64,000 nt of DNA from Trissonchulus latispiculum (lineage: Eukaryota > Nematoda > Enoplea > Enoplida > Ironidae). Positions 23,613 through 35,700 of this stretch are shown here, piece after piece. The stretch is from the NCBI GenBank assembly GCA_030248195.1, contig JASAND010024101.1, positions 62,001-126,000 on the forward strand, written 5' to 3'. Numbering within the stretch: the first letter of the stretch is position 1; every line of letters starts with the position of its first letter. The position numbers were made by a program, and so were the translations under genes. The notes beneath the pieces were generated by a model. That model did no database searches. It was not told the DNA's origin and worked only from the letters and a program-made list of their open reading frames with translations.

Positions 23613-25513
23613 AGGAAGAGACGTTTTTTCTGATAAGAAACAGCGTTGTAAAGATGTACTCTTTTTCTATGTCATTTCAATTGTCATAATGATTAATGTC
23701 TTACCAGCCGTTATAGTATTTTAATTGTTTAGTGTTTCGTTTTGATGAATATTGGGCTCTTTCCTATTGTCCTCCCCGTAGTTTCGTAGAAGTTTTTATC
23801 TAAATGTACGAAAAACAAATATCGGTTCCTCTGTTCCCGCCAACAAGAAACTACAAAATAAAATTATTTAATACAGGGTTGAACCAAGAGGACACTAGGA
23901 TTTTTATTGTTTAAATTTTGTATAGTTGTTTGTTTATTAATAGGGCACATAGCAGTGACAATCGGTTTTATGATCTGTCTGAGCCTTTTCTACTAATGTT
24001 AAACGATCTCATTGTCATTCTGATAATTTGTATGCTTTGTAGCGTATCTAAATGTTGCTCATAGCGTGTTACTGCATTTGTTATACATTTTTCCATTTAT
24101 CAAGCAGATTGTTTCTTAGTGATCTAGCGCGTGGGATTTTAAAATTATAGTTGTTGTAAGCGTAAGAATATATTTCATTTGTTGTTTTGATTATCTCTTA
24201 TATGTGTATATGTAACTGCTGACTAATCATTTAGTTTTATGCATATTACAGTTTTACACGATTTATTGTGTTCCGTACTGATGGCTGATCATTGAGTTTA
24301 ATGCATATTACAGTTTTATACGATTTATTGTATTCCGTACTGTTAACTGAATATTCTAAACTGTGAACAAGTTTTTAATTGTTAAGTTGGATTAGTTTAG
24401 TTCACTTTTATGCGGCTAGACAGAAGTTTTCCAACTTTTGTTTCTTATTTACGCGATCGGTACCTCACCAATTTCATGTTTTGATACATATTTTATAAAA
24501 TTGTGTGTGTCCACACTGGGTTCTTACGGACATTTCTAACTACATACAGTGTTTTGTTGTTATATACATTAATATAGTAATGGTTTATTCAACTGTCATT
24601 AAGATCTGGCCCAACGGACATCTGTTTATAGGCTGTCAATTATCGTCTTGTTGTATTATTACAGCTAATTTGTAACTTTATTAAACTCATGTTCCTAGTG
24701 TTGTTACAGTTTACGTAGTACCCTTTCCAGTAATACTCTATTACAGATGTGCCCACGGTTTCATTCCGGGTCGTGTTATTAACCCATTGCGTGTTGCGTG
24801 GGTCCATTTGTACCCACACGCTTATTTAGTTAGACACAAATTTTGCATCGATGGGAGCAAATGGGCCCAAACGTTAGTGTATCTTAGATATTTTTAATTT
24901 CTTAATATCACCTGAAACAATACAGTAAGACTTTATTAGAGCTGTGCCCACGGTTTCATTCCGGGTCGTCCTCCGGGCTGATTATTTTTGGCCGCATCCC
25001 CTTGTACGGTCACCCATGAAGGCCCGCCTCCAGCCGGGCTTACCGGCGCTGCCTAGGCCTATAAGGCGAGGTGTATTCAGAGTTAAACAGTCGCCGATAA
25101 CAGAACCGGGTGGTAACAGTAGTACAGCAGAAGTGTAGCCAGCAATTGACTGGTTCAATCACAAGCGCCCGGTTACAAGCTTCAGTTACACAAATTTACT
25201 TTTTGTTACTTGTAAATATGCGTACGGTTTATGCCAGGAAAAATCCGTACAGTCTGCATTCTGCGAACTCTGGATTCTTTAGTCGCAAACTGCGCGGTCG
25301 GACAACAGCCTTATTTTGTCTGCTAATTAGGCCTTCATGAGTTTCGTCTAGCCCTAAATGATTCTAAACAAACTAATGCGTTCCACTGATTTACTGTTAG
25401 TATACACAAACAGGTACTGTAAGCTATCACGTTGAACAATACAAACTAACATGCAGCCTCTGTTATCACAACTAAGTCAATACTTATGCACACACATTGA
25501 ATTGAGTTACCGA
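23613..25513. other. 3' flank and AT-rich spacer with small repeats
   Basis: No gene is seen. There is a tandem duplication of about 67 bp at 24221-24350 (unit with GCATATTACAGTTTTA and CGATTTATTGT). The word GTGCCCACGGTTTCATTCCG occurs twice (24748 and 24943). TTAACCCATTGCGTG at 24779 resembles a piggyBac-type end (TTAA then CCC), but I found no partner. A hairpin-like GGCCCGCCTCCAGCCGGGC at 25022 recurs as GGCCCGCCTCCAGGCGGGC near 38285. Confidence 0.45.
23857..23862 (+). terminator. putative polyadenylation signal of PrimPol C
   Basis: AATAAA lies about 245 bp after the stop codon of PrimPol C, at a plausible distance for a 3' UTR. There is no transcript evidence. Confidence 0.35.
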
Positions 25514-26179
25514 TGTCACGGTGAAATTTTTCCCCCTAGAAGTTTTACCCCCGGAAAAATTTCACCGGTGAAATTTTCCCCCCCGGAAAAATATCACCGG
25601 GGAAATCTTTCCCCCCGGAAAAATATCCCCGGTGAAATTTTTCCGGGGGGAAAGATTTCATCGTTCAGTTCAAAATAATTTTTAACAGCTATTTTCAACT
25701 TTCCACTTAATCTCTTTTTTCCCAATCGAATTTTTAATTGTTGCCCAACGTAATTAGCAATATGTTTATTTTGTTATGTCATAAGGAGAAGGAACCAGCT
25801 CCTAACAAATAATAAAATCCTAAAAAATTATGTTGCATCTCTAAAACGGAAGAATTCCGGGCAAACCTATATTAATCTCAGGTTTGAGAATTTTATTATT
25901 TGTTAGGAGCTGGGGCCTTCTCCTTACGACATAACTTCATAAAAATATTGCTAATTACGTTGGGCAACAATTAAAAAATCGATTCGGATAAAAGAAATTA
26001 ATTGGAGAGTTTGAAAATAGCTGTTAAAAATTATTTAGAACTGAACGGTGAAATCTTTCCCCCCGGAAAAATTTCACCGGGGATATTTTTCCGGACGGAA
26101 AGATTCCCCCGGTGATATTTTTCCGGGGGGAAAAATTTCACCGGTGAAATTTTTCCGGGGGAAAAATTTCACCGTGACA
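25514..26179. mobile_element. fold-back element with CCGGTGAAATTTTTCC ends
   Basis: The ends TGTCACGGTGAAA and TTTCACCGTGACA are inverted and flanked by CCGA (25510-25513 and 26180-26183). Both arms are stacks of (CC)GGTGAAATTTTTCCCCC words. Inside, a second inverted pair runs from about 25660 to 26050, so the whole 666 bp could fold into one long hairpin. There is no open frame of interest. Confidence 0.75.
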
Positions 26180-27748
26180 CCGACACCACAGTCGCTGCTC
26201 CTTGGAGCAGAACACCACAGAACGCGGTATTGACAACATATCACTTACATAAATCCGCTATAGCAGTTACAAACACAAACTACTGTCAACAAACACATTT
26301 CAACAACAACAATGTCAGATAACATCGCTACAATTCCGCTAATAACAATACTGTGCAATCTGAAATAGGAGACCACTACTTTTATACAATCTTCCATAAC
26401 AAGATGTCGTTAAACCAACTACCCGGACCCAGACCAACGGATTCTACTGGGACAACGACTATTGTGTTAAACGCGCACGCAGTTTGTAGACCACAAACTG
26501 GGTCAGAGGCTAATAACCTCACTCACACAGGGCATTAACACTTAGACTACGCGTTAAATCCATCCGGTCCGGATCCAGGTACATGATTTAACAAGCACCG
26601 TCCAACCTACGTACTCATTACAATCGTCATCGAACTACCAACTATATTTATCGCGTGGGAAATGTGTAAAAATTTCACCGGTGAAATTTTTCCCCCCGGA
26701 AAAATATCACCGGGGAAATTTTTCCCCCCGGAAAAATATACCCGGTGAAATTTTTCCGGGGGGAAAGATTTCATCGTTCAGTTCTAAATAATTTTTAACA
26801 GCTATTTTCAACTTTCCACTTAATCTCTTTTTTCCGAATCGAATTTTTAATTTTTGTCCAACGTAATTTGCAATATTTTTATTTTGTTATGTCATAAGGA
26901 GAAGGACCCAGCTCCTAACAAATAATAAAATCCTAAAAAATAATGTTGCATCTCTAAAACGGAAGAATTCCGGGAAAACCTATATTAATCTCAGGTTTGA
27001 GAATTTAATTATTTGTTAGGAGCTGGGGCCTTCTCCTTACGACATAACTTCATAAAAATATTGCTAATTACGTTGGGCAACAATTAAAAAATCGATTCGG
27101 ATAAAAGAAATTAATTGGACAGTTGAAAATAGCTGTTAAAAATTATTTAGAACTGAACGGTGAAATCTTTCCCCCCGGAACAATTTCACCGGGGATATTT
27201 TTCCGGACGGAAAGATTCCCCCGGTGATATTTTTCCGGGGGGAAAAATTTCACCGTGACACCGACACCACAGTCGCTGCTCCTTGGAGCAGAACACCACA
27301 GAACGCGGTATTGACAACATATCACTTACATAAATCCGCTATAGCAGTTACAAACACAAACAACTGTCAACAAACACATTTCAACAACTACAATGTCAGA
27401 TAACATCGCTACAATTCCGCTAATAACAATACTGTGCAATCTGAAATAGGAGACCACTACTTTTATACAATCTTCCATAACAAGATGTCGTTAAATCAAC
27501 TACCCGGACCCAGACCAACGGATTCTACTGGGACAACGACTATTGTGTTAAACGCGCACGCAGTTTGTAGACCACTAACTGGGTCAGAGGCTAATAACCT
27601 CACTCACACAGGGCATTAACACTTAGACTACGCGTTCAATCCATCCGGTCCGGATCCAGGTACATGATTTAACAAGCACCGTCCAACCTACGTACTCATT
27701 ACAATCGTCATCGAACTACCAACTATATTTATCGCGTGGGAAATGTGT
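25555..27748. repeat. 1.1-kb tandem duplication covering the fold-back element and transposase 3' end
   Basis: The block from 25555 to 26667 is repeated at 26668-27748 with few differences. One difference is the loss of about 32 bp of arm sequence in the second copy. The duplicated unit contains most of the fold-back element, about 490 bp of flank, and the last codons plus stop of the transposase gene. The junction GGAAATGTGT-AAAAATTT at 26659-26675 marks where the copies meet. A 61-codon frame appears in each copy (26353 and 27434) but has no support as a gene. Confidence 0.85.
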
Positions 27749-30700
27749 TGCACCTGTTTCTGCGGCAGGCGCCCTAATATCGGCAACATAATAGTATGAA
27801 GTATGGGACGCATATCCTCACCCATTTCAATTCTTTTCTCTGATATTACCCGACGAACGTGGCAACACAACCTTATCATATCCACACAAGTCATCTGTCC
27901 ATCTTCACATGAATCTGATGCGAAGGTTGTAGCCATAGGAAGACCGACTACCGCTCTCCGGTAGTTCATGCTTCCTTTCATGGTGATTTGGATGGTTTCG
28001 CATGAGCCCCACGGATTATGACAGTTTATACATTTGCAATCCGTTGTGCATTCCCGCCAAGCCTGCACACATGGACATCTACAGGTATAAGATGCATATG
28101 GTTTGGAGATGTTCACACAAGAAGCAGATACGGCCACTGAGTCTGGCCCTTTACAGCGACAGTAGCTCTTGTCAGATCTGGGAGTGTTACGTCCTTTAGA
28201 GACAATAGACTTAGATACAGGTTTAGGATTGACTGCAAAACACAGTTTGCAGCTGTCCTCAGTTACTCCAACCACCAAATATAAGTGTACTGTTTCCGCA
28301 GGATTTACTGTTCCATAATCGCCCGGGAGTATTCTGCATACAGATGTTTGACAGTTTACAAAGGTGACGACGACGGCTACACCAAATGAGTCACTTAGCA
28401 GCTGCAGAAGGAGCAACGTCTGTTCAACGGACCAGAATTCCCGATCACCCGTGGCTAACTGCTTTCTTAAGCGTTCCATATCTGCGTTCGCGTAACGGAT
28501 CGCTAGAGATAAACCAATCTGTGACAGGACGGACAGGAACATTTCACAATCATTCGCTAGTGCTCTCAGTAAACTCAAACGATCTTCCAAAGAAACGGAA
28601 TGTCTCGTAGACATAAGCAACTCCGTTTCACCCAATATCACAGTTGCCACGGCAGTAGGAAGATTCGTAGTAACCAGAGTATACATGGTCTGCAGATCTT
28701 TACATAAGCCCTCAAATGTTATTTCATTATCAATGGCATCCATACTACCAGGAAACCAGGACGTCGGTAATATTGGAATTAAACAGTCCTTTAACAGCGA
28801 TGGTAGAGTCCACCCGTCGTATAAAAGAAGTCGTTTGACAGATCTGTCCACTGCCACAGCACTGTCTGAACGAATGAACGACAAACGCCCACTTATGTGG
28901 ACCATGATGTTGTGGCAGGCTGCTGAAAAACCTCGTTTGTTCTGCCGTTTAATACAATCGCTATGTTTTCTTTTATTCCAGACGTCGCAAAGCACATTGA
29001 CAACAGCATCGAAAGCAACTTCACTGAGCCTATTACTTCTTCCAAGAGTAGACGAATTCAAAAATTTGTGAAAACTCTCGTTCTGATTCGTTCCAACTGA
29101 AGGCGGAATATTCCTGAAATTAAAATTAAACAATATTTAGCCATCCATACAGCTAAGCCTTTTACAATGAATTATACAATAATCCTATCTGCATACCTAA
29201 GTTGGCAGAGCGTAGCAGGTTAAATAGGGGAGTCCTGAGGTGATGCCGGGGAGTTAAGCAAACAATGAAGGGCGGGCATGAAAACCCTGGTTACAAAACC
29301 TCTTATCCATAGCAGTTATATGGGTACCACTCCTATCTATACAAACGGATTATGACAAGCGTTGTGCTAAATAATAAAAAAGGGGGCCCCCACATGGGGG
29401 GGGCCGGGCCGTGGGCCGGGCCGCTTCATTTGGGCGCACACGCCCCGGGAGCCGGCCACACCAGGCGCCCCCAAGAAAGTGTTCAACACCGCCCCTGGGC
29501 CCTGTTGCAACAACCACCAGTTCTATGGGTAACACTACTATCTATACCAACGCGTTATGACAAGGGTTGTGCTAAATACGAAAAAAGGGGCCCCCCACAT
29601 GGGGGGGGGGGCCGGGCCGTGGGCCGCGCCCCTTCATTTAAGGGCACACGCCCCGGGAGCCGGACAGACCAGGCGCCCCCGCGAAAGTGTAAAACACCGC
29701 CCCTGGGCCGTCTTGGACCAACCACTGATTACTGATAAATCAGTAATCAGTAATCAATAAAATCTGTTGCACCAACTTAACTGATTAGAATCACTAATCA
29801 GTAAATAATCTGTGAATAATCAGTAAGTTGTTGCATCAAAGTATTTTTAAATAACTTAGTGATTACTGATTGCTGATTACACCTTACTGATTACGGATTA
29901 GAAGTTGCTTCCAACAGGGCCTTGGAGTCGAGTTCACCTTGGCCCCCATGGTACATTAATTTTCGTTAAGAAGGTAAAATGTTATAGATAATCGATCTGT
30001 TACAGTCAAAAAATTTATAATAACATATTTTAATACGTCTGACTTGCCACTACTTTTTTGCTCGTAAATTGTAAGCGACGCCGACTTTGAAGCCCTGACC
30101 GGTCCGCGGGCCGGACAAAACAAAATATACTGGGGGCCGGACCGTTTCGGGGCCGGCCCCCCCTACCAACGGCCCCCGGAACCACGGTAATCATGACTTT
30201 CTGCCGTCGCCAGACCGTTGGACGTTTAATCAGCAAATCCTTCAGATAACAATTCCCACCTGGGTTTACTATTTCTACGAACTACTTTATATATGTGAAC
30301 GATAGAAGACGAAGGAAACACTATAACAGAGATGAAACCGGGTCACTATTTGCTGACCCGCTGACCCGGTGACCCGGTCGACCCCTGACCCGGTGACCCG
30401 GTGACCCGGTGACCCGGTATTTTTGAAAATTTAGGTTTAAGCTTGGAAAAATTATAAATACTTACTTATATTGGGGTGCGGTGAGTGTTTTTTGATTGTT
30501 TTGGACATTTTTGGTGTCTAAAATAAGAAGTTGTGAAAGATTTTTGCTTTCCTTAAGGTAACATTGGAAAGTAAATATTGTTAAAAAACCGGAAAAAAAT
30601 CAAAACTGATTTGCACGACTTCCCACTCAATGTGAAGTAAACTACATAACTTTTTGAATCAAATAAATTGGAACAAAATACTTTACCAAATTTTAGCTTT

Positions 30701-32900
30701 AGAGCTTAACGTAGCACCTTTGAGTTTTATTACTATATACTTTAGTAAAATATTTTATTTAGTTGTATGGTTGAGGGTATCTCTTCAGCGAAGATTCTTT
30801 GGAATTAGTCTTGCTTATGGCTAGGATTCAGATTAATATTCTATTAATAAAGTCAAGTCAAAATCCAGTAGTTCCTAAAGATAGTAAGCCATAACAATTA
30901 GAAAAAATGCAAAGCAAAACTAGAAATCTGTAAACCTTGTTTTGCTGAGATTTTTCTTATTACCGAGATTTGAAACACAGTCTGACCCCCTCCCTCAAAA
31001 ATGATAGCAGCGGTGAAAAATCACTTACAGTGATGGAGCAACATGGAATATTTTAGATTTCAAAATAAAGATTTCTGACTCTCTGGTTTATGTTCTAATT
31101 TTCATTTTCTAAGTTAAGATCCAACGCAATCGTACTTTCAAACATATAGATCTAAGCTTGACAGGACATAACAAATATTATGAGGACACTACAACGATAA
31201 GCATTTTAAAAACTACACGCTTAAGTTAACAATATTATAAACATAAGAAGTTATTGCTAGTTTTTGAGTAATTGTTGAAGTTTTCAGGTGGTGAAAACTG
31301 GTAAAATTTGTGAAAAATATGCTTTAACAGCAACAAATTTCCTCCAATCAAAAATACCGGGTCAAGACCGGGTCAGAGCTCCTGACCCGCTGACCCGGTG
31401 ACCCGGTCCATATAGTGACCCGAACTGACCCGGTGACCCGGTGACCCGGTGACCCGGTTTCATCTCTGCACTATAATAAACAATTACCTGTTGTCTTAAG
31501 TTATGAAATCCGAGAATTTTAAATTCGGTGTTAACTTCACTTAGCAAAACATATTATTTTACAACGATGATAAACCTACTGACCCCATATAAGACACTAT
31601 TATGCACACATTACTTACGATAAGCAACCAAGAGCTATGTGCTTTCGTAAATTCGCTAATCTCTTTATGGCATCCTTATTTAGGACAGGCTTCTTCTTCC
31701 ACCGTTTCAACTTCCATCGAACCACTAGTTTGTCGTACTTTCTGAGCATTGAACCAATATAGTCTGTGGGTAGCTTTCGGGACTTCGAAGTGTCAATAGC
31801 GCGATGTAAACAGCGATTGAATTCCTTAACGAACAGTTTCCGTAATCCTGTGTAGGCTGGTATGGCGTTCCGAATTCGTTGGGTTGCATGGAAGTTGTCC
31901 AGGTAAACTGGGACTGAAGGAAAGATAGATTGGAATAGGGCTCTTAGCTTACAACAATTGTCTATTACTATTCCAACTATTTCTTTGCCTTCCGCTTTCA
32001 GCATATCCCTGACCCGGATTAGCAACCTCCGTACTTCAGAGAACTTCTCAGAAGTACACCTCTGCCAAGCCAGCACCTGACCATCCGATGACAAAATTGT
32101 ACAGATGGCTGCACAGGTTGACGTCCAGAACCCCCGTTTGCTCCGTCCGCAAGACCTGGCTGATCTGTAGGTGTGATCGAAACAAATAACAACTGACTTC
32201 CGTGATACAGCGCATTCCTGACAATCAGCCGTATCACGCCATCCTTTATAGTTGCAAACATAATCTACATAAAACAGATTAACTAGAGTCATAACATGTG
32301 GTATAGGTTTGGTGTACTCCTCAGGACGGCCACCCCATTCCTTTAGATCAGCCAGTACTGAACTGAATGTCCGAGAATTCTTTATAGCCATACGCAAATA
32401 TCGGATAAATCCAATAGTGAACCCGATCTTATTAAATAATACGAACTGCAAATTGTCACTGTCCACAGTGTTAGCTAGGACGTCCAGGCTTGTAGAAAGG
32501 GTATAATGCTTGTTAACACATTTATACCTCATAGGGACTATAGCCATTTCACCCAGCATATCCCAAACAAATCTTGGTTTATTGGAATTGTTAATAAGCC
32601 AACCTTTCCAAACGATCTTTTCACCACACACGGGACATGAACACACTGACTTGGGATTCCACCATAAAACCGTTAATTCATCTCCCTGAAACGTAACGTG
32701 TTCCTTGTACGTTTCAGATCTCTCGTTTTTCTTACATTTCAGATATCTGATTAAGGATCGCATATGATGTCGCATGATTGCACTGAAATAGTAAATAAAC
32801 TTCGTGGCTAATCTTGTTATACGTACGGCAAAGTAACACTGGGGGCTTATACCAACGGTTACAACGGGATAGTCCTTCATTTCCCAAATCACCCCTTGTT
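27688..32900 (-). CDS. DDE-type transposase with zinc-binding and CRC domains, two exons seen
   Basis: Two exons join in frame: 32900-31619 (donor GTAAGT at 31618-31613) and 29113-27688 (acceptor TTTCAG at 29119-29114). The split codon is completed correctly across the 2.5-kb intron. The first exon has a C-x2-C zinc-binding segment (VCSCPVCGEK, later YKCVNKH) similar to the domain often annotated DUF6729, then an RNase-H-like core with CFDHTYRSA, GIVIDNCCKLRALF and YLDNFHATQRI, the likely catalytic aspartates. The second exon opens with GTNQNESFHKFLN, a motif typical of this transposase type and a possible source of the final acid. A region with OTU-protease-like spacing (weak) follows, then a cysteine-rich CRC/Tesmin-TSO1 domain (YCRCK, YTCRCPC, CKCINCHNPWG), a DNA-binding fold. 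The first exon starts at an acceptor, so the N-terminus is absent; a TTAA-flanked element lies just upstream. Both frames are uninterrupted, so the gene may be active or domesticated. Confidence 0.7.
29310..29725. repeat. 205-bp tandem duplication in the transposase intron
   Basis: Two copies with a 205-bp offset share TTATGACAAG, CCCCACATGGGGGGG, GGGCCGTGGGCCG and CACGCCCCGGGAGCCGG. The GC-rich core contrasts with AT-rich flanks. The plus-strand proline/glycine frames here are not genes. Confidence 0.8.
29703..29925. mobile_element. probable fold-back element of ACTGATTAC words
   Basis: About 220 bp built from TAATCAG and CTGATTA words in both orientations, bounded by GGGCC at the left and CAACAGGGCC at the right. 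The end pattern resembles the GGGCC elements at 54290, 56255 and 62156, but no target duplication could be assigned. Confidence 0.45.
30327..31468. mobile_element. hAT-like non-autonomous element, family CAGAGATGAAACC
   Basis: The ends are CAGAGATGAAACCGGGTCA and its inverse, with a perfect 8-bp target duplication CACTATAA (30319-30326 and 31469-31476). Both subterminal regions are chains of GACCCGGT words. The 1,142-bp interior is AT-rich and lacks a transposase. A second copy in opposite orientation lies at 60091-61222. This copy sits inside the transposase intron. Confidence 0.9.
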
Positions 32901-33017
32901 CTGAATAAATTTAGTTGTATTGTGACTTGATGCATAAGAGTACTGGTGTTCTGAAAGCACCCCTTGCGCTATACTCTGGCGGGGGAGGCATCCTATGGAA
33001 ATACCCCAGCCCCTTAA

Positions 33018-34839
33018 CCCTTTCGCTGCCGCACCCGTCGATCGACGGGATGCCGATCTCCATGTAATGCCGACCCGTCATATGACGGGTTGGGAGAAAT
33101 GTTAAAGATAGCACATTCAAAAACAACGGCATAATGGAAAAAATCTCAATGTTTAGGCGGCATATGAGAATGAAATTCAGTCCTCGTGCGCACCAATTTT
33201 GGAAAAGTAGGAATAAAAGTAGGAATTTTCTTCAAAAAAAGTAGGAAAAAGTAGGAACAAAAAGTAGGAATTTTGCAAAAAAGTAGGAATTTTAAAGTAG
33301 AAATTTTGCCAAAAATTATGAGTTTTAACATAGGTAATTGTGTTGAGTGCTGCGTAGTTAGTTAGTAACTTGATTGTGTTAATGCACTCTATTCTAGAAA
33401 ACCCCGATCTACGCACTTTGACGTTTAACCGAAAAAAAACGTTAAGGCATCAAAGCAATTGAATTCTATGTCATATTATTATTATTATTATTGTTATTAT
33501 TATTACTATTATTATTATTATTATTATTAGGGATGCACCGGGGCCTGGCCCCGCCCCCGGTGGTCAGGCCCCGGTCCCGGTGGTCAATTAGCAAAATTTT
33601 GTAAATTTTTGACATTTTTGACCAAACATTTGAAACTTCGAAACCCAAGAAGTATTGCAAATCGTTTGTTTTCCCTAATCTAAAATCTAAACCCTGCGAA
33701 GCTTGAAATCTTCAAAATTACAGGGGAAAATCTTCGGATTGAAATGCGTCGGTTCTAACTATGCTACACAAAGCTATCTGCAAGAATAGGAACCTTATCG
33801 TGCAAAAATCAAAAGCCCAATTTAAAAATTTCAAGTTGATTGTTTTTGGATTCTGGTTATTTAAATTTGTTGTTGTGTTTGCTGCATTAGACATCACAAT
33901 GTGATGATCATGACCCGACGGTGCAAAGCGTTAGCCAGGAAACTGGCCCGTAAGGTTATTCAAAAACAACTCAACCAAGTTGCCAGAAGGAGTCTCAATC
34001 TCATATAGCCTGGTCGACATCACGACGGATGACGTCTCTCCTTTTTAGAAAATGCTCCGTTGGCCTCGGTGTTGTCATATTTGGCGGCTAGCCCGAGGAG
34101 CAGCACACAGCACAAGTCTTCTTTTTTCCATGCAAACACAACGGCATGGCAGCCTTTGTACCAAAGTGAGACGAGCTCCAAGTGTGCTGTTCTATGATAT
34201 AGCCTACGCGGGTGGAAGCACAGCGATTGCGATGCGAAACAGTATGAAACTTAGTACTGTGCATGCATTACGGCAATTTTGAACACAATATATATACGTA
34301 GCCCCCTTCTTTTAGACTTGCCCTTCATGCAGCACTACAAGAAGTACACATAATTCCAGCAAGAGGCTATACCCAACGTTAAACATATAAACGGAGAACA
34401 GTTCTGAACAAAGCGGATTAGCCCAGTCTTGTTTCGCAAACACATGTCACGGCCTGCAGAATAAAAGATGTTCTAAGAGTGTACCTTTTCAGCGAGTAAG
34501 GTAAGCATTAAAATCAAAGATTCCGCCCCGCAGGGGCGAAATTTTCGTAAAATTAAGTAGAAAAATAAAGTTGATATTAATAAAATTTTCCAGTCTAGGA
34601 AAAAAGTAGGAAAAAGTAGGAATTTTTGGCCTCAAGTAGGAAAAAAGTAGGAATCTGGAAAAATGTAGGAAAAAAGTAGGAAAAGTAGGAACCGCACGGC
34701 ACGAGTGAAATTCTAAAATTTTCAGTGGTTGCCCGTCATCTGACGGGCATCAGCATAACAGTATAAGGATACTAAAAATTTTGGTTTTCGGGTCAGGCAC
34801 TCGGGGAAAATACCAAAAATGGTGGCGGCAGCGAAAGGG
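33018..34839. mobile_element. piggyBac-like miniature element
   Basis: CCCTTTCGCTGCCGC at the left and GCGGCAGCGAAAGGG at the right are inverted repeats flanked by TTAA (33014-33017 and 34840-34843), the hallmark of piggyBac-type integration. Without the nested insertion the element is only about 290 bp. It holds three hairpin-like sites: CCCGTCGATCGACGGG at 33034, ACCCGTCATATGACGGGT at 33073 and GCCCGTCATCTGACGGGC at 34731. It sits just upstream of the transposase exon. Confidence 0.85.
33179..34705. mobile_element. element with GTAGGAA repeats nested in the piggyBac-like element
   Basis: An 8-bp direct repeat TGAAATTC (33171-33178 and 34706-34713) brackets 1,527 bp whose ends share CTCGTGC in inverted form. 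GTAGGAAAAA words occur in the same orientation near both ends. The centre has an ATT microsatellite (33472-33530), a GGGATGCACCGG stretch that resembles a hAT end, and a 33-codon basic frame from ATG at 33903 of unknown meaning. The duplication length fits a hAT-type insertion. Confidence 0.65.
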
Positions 34840-34843
34840 TTAA

Positions 34844-35424
34844 CAAATACGACAAAAATGGTGGGTAAGGTATTCACAGCTCATCTCGTTTTAATTCAAT
34901 ATTTATAATTTTAACCAATTTTAACAGTAGACAACAGTCTCAGTCTTTCTATAGTTTTTCCGAAGGGGTCTGCTCCGGAATTCCTCCAGCCCACCTTTTT
35001 AGGTGACAAGTTTACGCCAACACTATTATGATTTGGATATAAACTACCGAAGAAACCTTAATATTACTTTTTTATACTGCTATAGTTAATGTTTGTAGGG
35101 ATGCCTTCTCTCAAATTCCTGCACCACCATAGAAGGTATGCTCGGTGCGTCAAGTAAGACCCCCCTCCTATGGCTCTGGGGAAGTTACAATAACCCCCCC
35201 CCCCTAAGGGTGTGGGGAAGTGTCACATAGCACATGTTAAGCGCTTTCATATTACTGTTTCTGGTCGGCGATTCTCCCATTATGCGTATAGGTGGGCATT
35301 TCTTAGTTTTTTTCCTCAATTGATTCAAAATTAAATTATTTTAAAAATATAACTAAAACAAAAAGAATACTTCGTAGCATTTTTTTTCTATATGCATTTT
35401 GTCTTACAACACCGGCACATTTCA
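34844..35424. other. spacer with C-runs
   Basis: No gene. Two short GGGGAAGT words with C-runs near 35160-35220 recall the G-rich repeats elsewhere. Confidence 0.4.
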
Positions 35425-35575
35425 AAGAAGATCCTTTTGCCCTCCATACCAAGAACATACGCATAGGCACATCGTCCACGACTATCTGGTGAAATCTCTT
35501 CAATTGCGGAGGGATATCATAGTAGTAGTGTTCGAAGTGTTTGGATTCAACGATGAAATACAAGAATTTGTCAGC
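35425..35575 (-). pseudogene. 151-bp exact copy of PrimPol C coding sequence
   Basis: The reverse complement matches 22335-22485 without a visible mismatch, from GCTGACAAATTC to GGATCTTCTT. Neither side continues the homology. It encodes the segment up to the altered motif I (FLVWRA) and cannot make a functional protein. The adjoining sequence on its right matches the right half of the mariner-like element at 42866-43967, so the fragment looks captured by, or joined to, a mobile element. Confidence 0.85.
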
Positions 35576-35700
35576 CAGGATATGCTTCCACCAAAGTGGC
35601 TTTTTTACCGATGAGTGGTTTTTGTTCCCGATTTTGCCTTTTTTTCCCAGGAAATTAATCACATAGTAGTCTGTATTGCTAGGGTTCAGAGAAGTAATAC
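35576..35700. mobile_element. piece of the TAGTCAATCGG element
   Basis: GGATATGCTTCCACCAAAGT, CCCGATTTTGCC and CCCAGGAAATTAATCACATA align with 43718-43840 in the mariner-like element. The ends of the full element are not present here. Confidence 0.65.

Noticed and set aside
24779..24900. Second piggyBac-like element starting TTAACCCATTGCGTG
   Set aside because: No inverted partner with TTAA was found downstream.
26353..27619. Pair of 61-codon frames starting MQSEIGDHY
   Set aside because: They are duplicates within the 1.1-kb tandem repeat, overlap the antisense transposase 3' end, and have no domain.
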